DNA of 8,434 nucleotides from positions 1-8,434 of the forward strand of contig DAIRET010000129.1 of assembly GCA_036795455.1 (NCBI GenBank). The letters run 5' to 3'. Below are positions 1 to 6,372 of the stretch, piece after piece. A model generated the notes under the pieces. It had not been told where the DNA came from and searched no databases. It saw only the letters and a program-made list of their open reading frames with translations. A program made the translations under genes and the position numbers. Position 1 is the first letter of the stretch. Every line of letters begins with the position of its first letter. The stretch is from DAIRET01 sp036795455. GTDB lineage: Bacteria; Bacteroidota; Ignavibacteria; Ignavibacteriales; Ignavibacteriaceae.

Positions 1-451
1 TACCAAGTACATCACCGACACCCTGTTCAAAAACAATAATTCTTGCAGGGTTGGGGTTTGTGGAAGCATCGGTAAAGTTTACCGGTGACCAGATTAACTC
101 CATTTTACCGTCGCCATCCCAGTCGCCGTAAGTTAATGCAGGCCATGTATTCTGCAAAGGAATGTCCATAGTAGCAGCCCAGACAGAGTCCCATCCGCCG
201 GTAGCATTTTGTTCGAATTTATAAATTCTGGGTATTAATTCCGCACCGGTATCGTTCCAGTTGGAATTAACGAAATAGATTTCTTTTTTACCATCACCGT
301 CAAAGTCAACTCCGACAATTGCATTGCCGAAACCTGAATTTTCCGATTGAGGCGGGTCAATAATTGCTTTCCTGATAAAAACCTCTTGCTGTGCATAAGA
401 GAATGTGGCAGCAAGAGCAAGAATTAAAAAAGAAAAGATGAATTTTCTCAT
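1..451 (-). CDS. Secreted FG-GAP/VCBS-type repeat protein, 3' end beyond the window
   Basis: The reading frame is open from an ATG at 449-451 to the left edge, giving 150 visible residues; the C-terminus lies outside. The N-terminus (MRKFIFSFLILALAATFSYA) is a clear Sec signal peptide with likely cleavage after residue 20, before QQ. Two acidic loops, DFDGDGKKE at residues 49-57 and DWDGDGKME at 110-118, match the calcium-binding loops of FG-GAP/VCBS beta-propeller blades, about 61 residues apart. A Shine-Dalgarno AAGGAG at 460-465 sits 8 nt before the ATG and supports this start. The gene lies 15 bp downstream of the T9SS-tagged gene, so the two are probably co-transcribed. By family knowledge such proteins are extracellular or surface-bound and often end in a sorting domain, but that end cannot be seen here. 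The ligand or substrate is unknown. Confidence 0.85.
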   Translation of the reverse strand, partial: MRKFIFSFLILALAATFSYAQQEVFIRKAIIDPPQSENSGFGNAIVGVDFDGDGKKEIYFVNSNWNDTGAELIPRIYKFEQNATGGWDSVWAATMDIPLQNTWPALTYGDWDGDGKMELIWSPVNFTDASTNPNPARIIVFEQGVGDVLG

Positions 452-459
452 ATAAAGTA

Positions 460-465
460 CTCCTT
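460..465 (-). promoter_or_regulatory. Shine-Dalgarno site of the FG-GAP gene
   Basis: On the minus strand AAGGAG lies 8 nt upstream of the ATG at 451, inside the 15-bp gap after the preceding stop codon. It supports both the chosen start and translation of the second gene from a shared mRNA. Confidence 0.7.
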
Positions 466-466
466 A

Positions 467-1933
467 TTATTTAATTAGTGTCATCTTCTTTGATACTTGC
501 TTCAAACCGCTTGTTAAAGTATAAATATATGTACCTGAAGCCAATTTGGAAGCATCAAAAGTTATTTTGTAAGCACCCTTTGCGAAGCTGGAATTGTTAA
601 TCAATTCTGTAACTAACTTTCCGTTAATGTCATAAACTGTAAGAGAAACATTTGCATCTTCGGTAAGAGTAAACTCGATTGTTGTTGAAGGATTAAAAGG
701 ATTAGGATAATTCTGAGACATTGCAAAATCAACCGGTATAGCCGATTCATCCTTTTCAACGCTTAATATTGTTAAAGGTATTGTAGGTAGCGTACCCTGG
801 TATACCCATTTATCAACTGTCCATCCCCAATAAGAAACTATGTATGCGGCGCCGTCTTCGTCAAAGTCAACCGTATAAGGTGAAGCATAACCGGAAACGT
901 TCCCTATTTGGTTAGGACGCGATTGGAAACTTCCTGTGTTGTTATAATTCCATGCAGCACAGTCGATAGTGTCAAGATAAGCACCTGTATTCGGATTTAC
1001 TAAATATGCTCTTCCATATTCATATCCCGAACCAAGCTGAAAACTATTTGCACATGCAACGAATAAAATATTTTTATCTTTCATAAGCTGCAATCCCCAA
1101 GGACCGGGTCTTAAAGTATCAACTCCGTTTGAAGCGATAATTTCATTATCATTATAAACAAAGTCGAACCCATTATATAAAGTATAACCAGTTGTAGGGG
1201 TGCCGATATAGCAATAAATTTTGTTCAAAGTATAGTTAGAAACGTAGATTAATTCTCCTGTAGGATTAACAGTAATTCCTCTTAATGAACCGGCATCGGG
1301 AACAGTAATTACTGCAAGTGGTGTAGTATTATGAGAGCCGAGCCATTCAGCATCCTCAGTAACACTGTTAAAAACTTTTACTTTACCCGGTACTTCGCCA
1401 ATACTCGGTTCTGTAACATACACCCTACCTTGTGCATCAACATCAATAGCCCAAAGCGTATCGGAACCTGTAACCATACGGTAATCAGTAGAAATAACCG
1501 AATCTTCACTCATTTTGAAAACAAGAATATTTCTCTCCACATCGTTGCTTGCAACAAATACGAGAGAATCCGGTGTAACTGCAAGGTCCATGGATTGGAA
1601 CATTTCAATATTGTCAAAACCACTTGCCCATGTTTGTCTATAATCAGCAATTGCCGAGCCATATAAGTAAGAACCCATTCTTCCATTGGTAGAATCGGCA
1701 TTTGTATAACCGACTAAATAGTTTGTAAGTGAAGAAGTTCTTTGTACGAGTGCTACGAAAGTATTTGGTTTAATTACGCCGGCTTTTATTGTGGGATAAC
1801 CGGTGCCGTTAGGTTGATCATCAATAGTTGCATAGTCGCAAATCCATTGTGCATCAAACACCTGTGAATTGATATTAGTTGCAAATAAAACAACTATAAA
1901 AGAAACAAAAAGTACACGAAAGAAAGAAATCAT
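467..1933 (-). CDS. Secreted beta-propeller-like protein with T9SS type A sorting domain
   Basis: This encodes 488 residues from the ATG at 1931-1933. A TTG four codons upstream is in frame, but the GGAG at 1940-1943 sits just before the ATG and overlaps the region after the TTG, so the ATG is preferred. Residues 1-23 form a signal peptide (basic R6, long hydrophobic run, cleavage near NSQ). Residues about 55-385 contain recurring strand-rich segments such as SLVFVASND, GRVYVTEPS, GELIYVSNY and NILFVACAN, spaced like blades of an NHL/YncE-type beta-propeller. Residues about 405-488 are a T9SS type A C-terminal domain: SQNYPNPFNPST, then VSLTVYDINGKLV and a terminal KKMTLIK. By family knowledge the protein would cross the outer membrane through the type IX system and be released or anchored to the surface. 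No catalytic motif was recognised, and the ligand is unknown. It is the first gene of a two-gene operon. Confidence 0.9.
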   Translation of the reverse strand: MISFFRVLFVSFIVVLFATNINSQVFDAQWICDYATIDDQPNGTGYPTIKAGVIKPNTFVALVQRTSSLTNYLVGYTNADSTNGRMGSYLYGSAIADYRQTWASGFDNIEMFQSMDLAVTPDSLVFVASNDVERNILVFKMSEDSVISTDYRMVTGSDTLWAIDVDAQGRVYVTEPSIGEVPGKVKVFNSVTEDAEWLGSHNTTPLAVITVPDAGSLRGITVNPTGELIYVSNYTLNKIYCYIGTPTTGYTLYNGFDFVYNDNEIIASNGVDTLRPGPWGLQLMKDKNILFVACANSFQLGSGYEYGRAYLVNPNTGAYLDTIDCAAWNYNNTGSFQSRPNQIGNVSGYASPYTVDFDEDGAAYIVSYWGWTVDKWVYQGTLPTIPLTILSVEKDESAIPVDFAMSQNYPNPFNPSTTIEFTLTEDANVSLTVYDINGKLVTELINNSSFAKGAYKITFDASKLASGTYIYTLTSGLKQVSKKMTLIK

Positions 1934-1937
1934 AATG

Positions 1938-1943
1938 CTCTCC
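1938..1943 (-). promoter_or_regulatory. Shine-Dalgarno site deciding the start of the T9SS-tagged gene
   Basis: GGAGAG on the minus strand lies 4 nt before the ATG at 1933 (GGAG core, 6 nt). It falls downstream of the alternative in-frame TTG at 1943-1945, which argues against the longer 492-residue form. Confidence 0.65.
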
Positions 1944-1981
1944 AATAATTAAGTTTACGAATTTTCTAAAAGTCCATTGTT

Positions 1982-2010
1982 AGATTATCAATTTTTTCCA
2001 AAAATGTCAA
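1982..2010 (-). promoter_or_regulatory. Near-consensus sigma70-type promoter for the secreted-protein operon
   Basis: On the minus strand a perfect -35 box TTGACA (2010-2005) is followed, after exactly 17 nt, by the -10 box TAATCT (1987-1982). Transcription would start near 1975, giving a leader of about 42 nt before the ATG at 1933, with room for the Shine-Dalgarno site. This is the best promoter match in the window. It has the general bacterial form rather than the Bacteroidetes TTTG/TAnnTTTG form. Confidence 0.7.
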
Positions 2011-2073
2011 GAACTTTCGACACCAATATACTCATTTCCTGTTTTTTTAACAGCATTTTTTCCAGATTAATGA

Positions 2074-2102
2074 TTGAAGGTTATTTTTTTACAGATTATA
2101 TA
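2074..2102 (+). promoter_or_regulatory. Candidate sigma70-type promoter for the MATE gene, with a very short leader
   Basis: TTGAAG (2074-2079), 17 nt, then TATATA (2097-2102). The predicted start of transcription is near 2109, only about 10 nt before the ATG at 2119, and no Shine-Dalgarno site is present in between. It is divergent from the promoter at 1982-2010, about 64 bp away. The AT-rich setting makes chance -10 boxes likely, hence moderate confidence. Confidence 0.5.
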
Positions 2103-2118
2103 TAGCTAACTTTAAAAT

Positions 2119-3471
2119 ATGAATTTGTTACCGGTTAATAGTTTTTATAAAAACATACTTAAAATTGCTCTTCCTGCAATTGCAGGCTTATCAACACAGA
2201 TGGTCGTTTCGCTTGTTGATGCTGCAATGGTAGGAAGACTTGAAAATGCACAATTCGCTCTTGCGGCTATGGGACTTGGTGTTCTTGCTACATGGGCGAT
2301 AATTAGTTTTTTTTCAAGTCTTGCTACAGGAACTCATGTACTTGTTGCAAGACGTTTCGGTGAAAAAGAATTTAGAAGCTGCGGTGATGTTTTATTCAAT
2401 TCAATCTTTATCGCTTTCTTAATCGGGATAGTCATAACATCCATAGGAGTGTTCTTCTCTAACGAGATAGGCAACTTTTTTGCAAAAGATGCGGTTGTTG
2501 CTTCGCTTGCATCAGATTACATTTTCTTCAGGTTGCTTGGAATTCCTTTCTTCCTTATTTCAGTTTCGTACCGCGGGTTTTATTTCGGAATCGGCAATAC
2601 AAAAGTGTTTATGATTTCAGGTTTACTTGTAAACTTACTTAACATTATCCTAAATTATATATTCATCTACGGCGAATTTGGAGCACCACGGATGGAGCTT
2701 GCGGGAGCCGGTTTGGGTTCATCGCTTGCAACTTTCAGCGACGTACTCTTCTACTTTTGTGTATCGCTTTACCCGCAATTCAGAAAAAGATTTCAACTTT
2801 ATAGAAGCGTTAAAATCATCCCCTCCATTCTAAAATCAATGTACAAAATTTCGTTACCGGTAGCATTCCAGAGTGTTTTTATTCTTCTCGGTTTCCTTTC
2901 GTTTGTCGCAATTACAGGTCTGCTCGGTATAATTGAACAAGCAGCAACACAAGCAATTATAAGCACACTATTTATGTCATTCCTTCCATGCTTCGGATTC
3001 GGGATAGCTGTTCAAACTCTTGTTGGAAATAATGTAGGGAAAGGTAAAATAACACTGGCAATGATTTACGGTTTTGAAACAGCCAAGATTGCTACTTATT
3101 ATACGCTACTACTTGCTGTTCTTTATATACTTTTTCCAAACTACTTGCTATTAATAATAACAACAGATAAAAGTATAATCGATACGGCAATACCGGCAAT
3201 GAGAATTGCAGGTTTTGCTCAAATTTTCTACGCAACAGGAGTTGTGCTTGCTAACGGATTACAGGCAATAGGTAAAACTACATTCGTTATGATAGCCGAA
3301 GTAATTTCGAACCTCTTTATTTTTGTGCCTTTAGCTTATTTCCTCGGAATATTCATGGAGTTCGGATTAGTAGGTGCATGGCTTGCGCTGCCGATTTATA
3401 TTGTTATCTACTCCCTGTTGATTTTATTAAACTACAAGTACGGTGAATGGAAAACCGGAAAAAACTTATAA
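2119..3471 (+). CDS. MATE-family multidrug/cation antiporter
   Basis: A 450-residue inner-membrane protein of the usual MATE length, with about 12 hydrophobic segments in two homologous halves. Family signatures are visible. LVDAAMVGR lies at residues 32-40, with D34 in the position of the conserved membrane aspartate of TM1 in NorM-type proteins. RGFYFGIGNTK is at 152-162, followed by VNLLNIILNYIF and the GAGLGSSLAT stretch (196-205). In the second half, ATQAIIS at 276-282 and VQTLVGNNVGKGK at 298-310 repeat the pattern of the first half. MATE proteins export cationic drugs, dyes or metabolites in exchange for sodium or protons; the substrate here cannot be read from sequence. The ATG at 2119 has no Shine-Dalgarno site, and the promoter candidate at 2074-2102 implies a nearly leaderless mRNA. 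Its stop codon interlocks with that of the convergent MFS gene. Confidence 0.93.
   Translation: MNLLPVNSFYKNILKIALPAIAGLSTQMVVSLVDAAMVGRLENAQFALAAMGLGVLATWAIISFFSSLATGTHVLVARRFGEKEFRSCGDVLFNSIFIAFLIGIVITSIGVFFSNEIGNFFAKDAVVASLASDYIFFRLLGIPFFLISVSYRGFYFGIGNTKVFMISGLLVNLLNIILNYIFIYGEFGAPRMELAGAGLGSSLATFSDVLFYFCVSLYPQFRKRFQLYRSVKIIPSILKSMYKISLPVAFQSVFILLGFLSFVAITGLLGIIEQAATQAIISTLFMSFLPCFGFGIAVQTLVGNNVGKGKITLAMIYGFETAKIATYYTLLLAVLYILFPNYLLLIITTDKSIIDTAIPAMRIAGFAQIFYATGVVLANGLQAIGKTTFVMIAEVISNLFIFVPLAYFLGIFMEFGLVGAWLALPIYIVIYSLLILLNYKYGEWKTGKNL
3466..3471. other. Interlocked convergent stop codons in palindrome TTATAA
   Basis: The plus-strand MATE gene ends with TAA at 3469-3471 and the minus-strand MFS gene ends with TAA at 3468-3466. 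Both stops lie within the self-complementary hexamer TTATAA, so there is no intergenic space and each transcript must end inside the opposing coding sequence or run on antisense. Confidence 0.95.
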
Positions 3472-4680
3472 ACCATCTTTATCTGAAGGGGAGAATTCTT
3501 TCTTGTGCCGTAAAAACTTTATTGAAAAAAGTGCTATTAAAGAAATAATCAATCCCGAAATTATAAACGAAAACCGTAATCCTACCCAACCGACAAGATA
3601 ACCGGACAAAATGGGACCGACCATATTACCGAAGAATTGAGAACTTGATGCTATTCCCATTATACCCCCCTTCCTCGTATTATCCGTATTTTTACTTATT
3701 GTTGCGTAAATAATCGGATTAATAATTCCATACGATAATCCGAGCACTACATTCACAAAAAAGAGAGAATATAAATCGCTTAAAAAATAATGTGCCATGA
3801 ACATTAAACTTGAAATACATGAAGCGATTATTAATTTTTTCACACTACCGGGTTTGTCTATGGTTCGTCCTAAATATACGGCAGAAATTGCAGAGAATAT
3901 TCCTATAGTACTTAAAATCAATCCTGTAATAGTCGGAAGAAATCCTCGTTCCACATGGAAACTCTCTATGTATAGTACAAGAATCGGTCTTATCAATGCA
4001 ACCGTAAGAGCTGAAAGCATTACAAAAAATGTGAAATAGCGAAGCAAGCGGCTGTTGATTAAATACCGCCAGTTTTCCAACAATGAATAACTCTTTTGGC
4101 TTTTGTCGGGTTTATGTTCTTCTTTTACAAAAAACAGAATTAAAAAACTTGCTGCAAATACAATTAGTCCGACAATTAAAAATACATTACGATAGCCGAG
4201 CAAATCGGAAATCACGCCACCTATAAGCGGACCGACAATATTCCCTGTAACATTGGAAGACTGTAATAATCCCATAGCATACCCGGATTTTTCTCTCGGT
4301 GCATTAGATGCTATAAATGCAATTGAAGCCGGAAAGAAACCACTTAACAAACCTTGTAAAATCCTGAAGAAAAAAAGCTGGTAAACATCCTGAGAAAACC
4401 CGATAAGCAACTGTGAAATAGCAAGTCCGAAAGCAGCTCTTACAAGCATAATTTTCCTTCCGTACTTATCACCGAGGTTGCCCCAAATAGGTGTAATTAA
4501 GAAAGCAATAATAAACGGAGCAGAAAAAACCCACCCGCTCCACATAGCAGTTGCGTTTAGGTCTGTTATTCCCAAATCCCTTATAAATAGCGGAAGGAAA
4601 GGTACAATACTGCTCAATCCCGCCATTGCAAAGAATTGAACGATTGAGAGAATATATAGGTTCTTCTTAAAAGTCGTCAT
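3466..4680 (-). CDS. MFS-family drug:proton antiporter (DHA1-like)
   Basis: A 404-residue inner-membrane protein with about 12 hydrophobic segments, the normal length for 12-TM DHA1 exporters. Motif A, GNLGDKYGRKIML, lies at residues 67-79 in the loop between TM2 and TM3. The motif B arginine is R106 in FRILQG. Motif C, the antiporter signature, appears as GNIVGPLIGG at 146-155. A second motif-C-like stretch, GNMVGPILSG at 351-360, marks the internal duplication. These motifs point to proton-coupled export of small hydrophobic compounds; the actual substrate is unknown, and sugar or metabolite export cannot be excluded. The start ATG at 4678-4680 has no Shine-Dalgarno site. It is convergent with the MATE gene and divergent from the histidine kinase gene, across a 244-bp region. 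Confidence 0.92.
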   Translation of the reverse strand: MTTFKKNLYILSIVQFFAMAGLSSIVPFLPLFIRDLGITDLNATAMWSGWVFSAPFIIAFLITPIWGNLGDKYGRKIMLVRAAFGLAISQLLIGFSQDVYQLFFFRILQGLLSGFFPASIAFIASNAPREKSGYAMGLLQSSNVTGNIVGPLIGGVISDLLGYRNVFLIVGLIVFAASFLILFFVKEEHKPDKSQKSYSLLENWRYLINSRLLRYFTFFVMLSALTVALIRPILVLYIESFHVERGFLPTITGLILSTIGIFSAISAVYLGRTIDKPGSVKKLIIASCISSLMFMAHYFLSDLYSLFFVNVVLGLSYGIINPIIYATISKNTDNTRKGGIMGIASSSQFFGNMVGPILSGYLVGWVGLRFSFIISGLIISLIALFSIKFLRHKKEFSPSDKDGL

Positions 4681-4924
4681 ATAATTTTTAATTACGACTG
4701 TAAAAATACGAATTGGAAGTCAATCATTAATCATAATTTAAGATGAATTCTAAAATAGTGTTAAAATGTGTTTTAAAATCGACTATCAAGTAGTATTGAA
4801 TCACATTGCACTTTTTACGTCCATGTGAATTTCTTAAATTGCATATGGTTTTTATGAGAAATGTTATTTTCCAAAGAGGCTTGTCTCATTAAAAAACCGT
4901 TTATTAACAAGAAAATCTACCAGA
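4681..4924. promoter_or_regulatory. Divergent regulatory region between MFS and histidine kinase genes
   Basis: This 244-bp AT-rich region separates two divergent genes and must hold promoters for both. For the MFS gene the best minus-strand match is TTGACT (4723-4718) with TACAGT (4702-4697), but the 15-nt spacer is short. For the kinase only weak matches are seen (TTGCAT at 4839-4844, then TGTTAT 17 nt later). Repeats lie at 4751-4779. No sigma54-type GG-N10-GC element was found, nor any small gene. Confidence 0.5.
4751..4779. repeat. Three TAAAAT direct repeats, two within an inverted repeat (operator candidate)
   Basis: TAAAAT occurs at 4751-4756, 4762-4767 and 4774-4779, spaced 11 and 12 bp, close to one helical turn. 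TTAAAA-TGTG-TTTTAA at 4761-4776 is a perfect inverted repeat with 6-bp arms. Such an arrangement between divergent genes suits a dimeric regulator or a bent A-tract element, but the base composition makes chance possible. Confidence 0.35.
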
Positions 4925-6364
4925 ATGCCCGAAAAAAAATTAGTTTCATTTGACGCTTTTAACGGTTTACCCGAAATGTATTTTCTTCTTTCAGATAAAG
5001 AGGAAATTCTGGAGTACAACTCCGCCGTTGCTGCTGTTTTTGACAATAAGAAATCTGTTATCAAAGAAAAAAAGTTTGAGGAGATAATCCACCCGCAGTA
5101 TATTCAAAAGGTTGGGAATAATTTCAATAAAAGCATCTCATCCGGTAAGATGACCGAAATTGAAGTTAAATTAAAAGTTCCTTCAAAAAAAGAATTGGAC
5201 GTTAGACTGCTTTTCTCTCCATTCATTTCAGGGAAAGCAAAACAGGTTCTTGTAATAGGTAAAGATATTACGATTGAAAAAAGGAAAGAAATTGACCTGT
5301 TACGCTTCTATTACGTAGCACAAAATACTGTAAATCCTTTGCAGATTACAGATATTAACGGTAAAATGATTTACGTAAACCCTGCTTTTGAAATGGCAAG
5401 CGGCTTCTCGCAAGATGAACTGCTCGGACAGAACCCGAGTATCTTCAGCAGTAAAAGACACTCGCAGAAGTTTTGGGATAAAATGTGGGAGACTATTTCA
5501 GCGGGCAAAGTATGGGTTGGAGATGTTGAGAATAAAAAGAAAAACGGGGATACTTTTTACACACAGCTTCTTATCTCCCCCATTCTTGACAATAATAAAA
5601 ATGTAATCGGGTATTTCGGAATTCACAGGGACTTAACCGAAAAAAGAAATCTCGAAAAACAACTCATCCATACTCAGAAGATGGAAAGTATAGGTACTCT
5701 GGCAGCAGGAATAGCACACGAAGTCGGTAATCCCCTTGCTTCAATCTCAGCTTTGGTTCAAATAGTGCAACGCTCCACGGAAGATATTTTTATTAATGAT
5801 AAACTTGAACTTGTAAAGAAACAGATCAACAGAATTTCTAAAATAATAAGGGACCTTGTTGATTTCTCGCGCCCGTCGAATTATGAACTGAAGTCTATCG
5901 ATATTAATGAAAACCTAATGGAAGCAATCGAAATTGTTAGGGTTGGTAAAAAAGCAAAGAATATAGTTTTTATCTCGAAGTTGGATGAAAATATCGGCAA
6001 ACTACCTTTGATAGGCGACCAGGTACAGCAGGTATTTGTAAATATTTTAATCAACGCAGTAGATGCAATTATTGAGCGGCAGCAAACAGAACAAATTGAA
6101 GGAAAGATAATGATTGAAACTTCATGTATTGAAGATAACCTGCTTGTTTCATTTGCCGATAACGGTATCGGTATGCCGGAAGATATTTCTCAAAAAATCT
6201 TCGAACCGTTTTACACTTCAAAAAAAGAAGGTAAAGGAACCGGGCTTGGACTTTGGGTTAGTTACGGAATAATTAAAAGTTCGCAGGGAGATATTAAAGC
6301 CGAAAGTAAACTAAACCGGGGAACAACATTTACAATTTCATTACCAATTCATCCAAATTATTAG
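4925..6364 (+). CDS. Soluble PAS-PAS sensor histidine kinase, NtrB-like
   Basis: A 479-residue protein without signal peptide or membrane segments, so a cytoplasmic sensor. Residues about 9-115 are a PAS-like domain; 128-236 form a second, better conserved PAS domain (ITDINGKMIYVNPAF, GQNPSIFSS, then FGIHRDLTE). HisKA follows, with the phospho-acceptor H265 in AAGIAHEVGNPLAS. The HATPase_c domain has an N box with N373 and N377 (VNILINAVDA), G1 DNGIGM at 412-417, F box FEPFY at 426-430 and G2 GKGTGLGL at 436-443, so the kinase looks intact. The second PAS resembles the NifL/Aer class that can bind FAD or heme, suggesting redox or oxygen sensing, but a ligand cannot be proven. No in-frame ATG, GTG or TTG lies between the upstream stop (4835-4837) and this ATG, and no Shine-Dalgarno site is seen. 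It is followed 8 bp later by its probable partner regulator. Confidence 0.94.
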   Translation: MPEKKLVSFDAFNGLPEMYFLLSDKEEILEYNSAVAAVFDNKKSVIKEKKFEEIIHPQYIQKVGNNFNKSISSGKMTEIEVKLKVPSKKELDVRLLFSPFISGKAKQVLVIGKDITIEKRKEIDLLRFYYVAQNTVNPLQITDINGKMIYVNPAFEMASGFSQDELLGQNPSIFSSKRHSQKFWDKMWETISAGKVWVGDVENKKKNGDTFYTQLLISPILDNNKNVIGYFGIHRDLTEKRNLEKQLIHTQKMESIGTLAAGIAHEVGNPLASISALVQIVQRSTEDIFINDKLELVKKQINRISKIIRDLVDFSRPSNYELKSIDINENLMEAIEIVRVGKKAKNIVFISKLDENIGKLPLIGDQVQQVFVNILINAVDAIIERQQTEQIEGKIMIETSCIEDNLLVSFADNGIGMPEDISQKIFEPFYTSKKEGKGTGLGLWVSYGIIKSSQGDIKAESKLNRGTTFTISLPIHPNY

Positions 6365-6368
6365 AGGA
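6363..6368 (+). promoter_or_regulatory. Shine-Dalgarno site of the response regulator gene
   Basis: AGAGGA overlaps the TAG stop of the kinase gene (6362-6364) and lies a few nt before the ATG at 6373. This suggests translational coupling of kinase and regulator. Confidence 0.65.
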
Positions 6369-6372
6369 AAAA

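Noticed and set aside
235..420. Minus-strand frame of 61 codons
   Set aside because: It lies in another frame inside the FG-GAP gene, which has a signal peptide, a Shine-Dalgarno site and calcium-loop motifs; the 61-codon product has no recognisable feature.
1331..1666. Plus-strand frame of 111 codons
   Set aside because: It is antisense to the T9SS-tagged gene; its product has an unusual Cys/His/Asn-rich composition and no family motif.
1510..1701. Minus-strand frame of 63 codons
   Set aside because: It overlaps the T9SS-tagged gene in a different frame, without its own ribosome binding site or motif.
1943..1945. In-frame TTG as start of the T9SS-tagged gene
   Set aside because: The Shine-Dalgarno GGAG lies after this codon and directly before the ATG at 1933, and the signal peptide begins naturally at that ATG.
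3797..4039. Plus-strand frame of 80 codons
   Set aside because: It is antisense to the MFS gene, where the opposite frame carries clear membrane segments and motifs.
4828..4840. AATTT-CTT-AAATT inverted repeat as a hairpin or operator
   Set aside because: It is pure A/T in its arms and lies in AT-rich sequence, where such short matches are expected by chance.
4864..5064. Minus-strand frame of 66 codons
   Set aside because: It is mostly antisense to the start of the kinase gene and has no supporting signal.
5388..5606. Plus-strand frame of 72 codons
   Set aside because: It is an out-of-frame reading inside the second PAS domain of the kinase.
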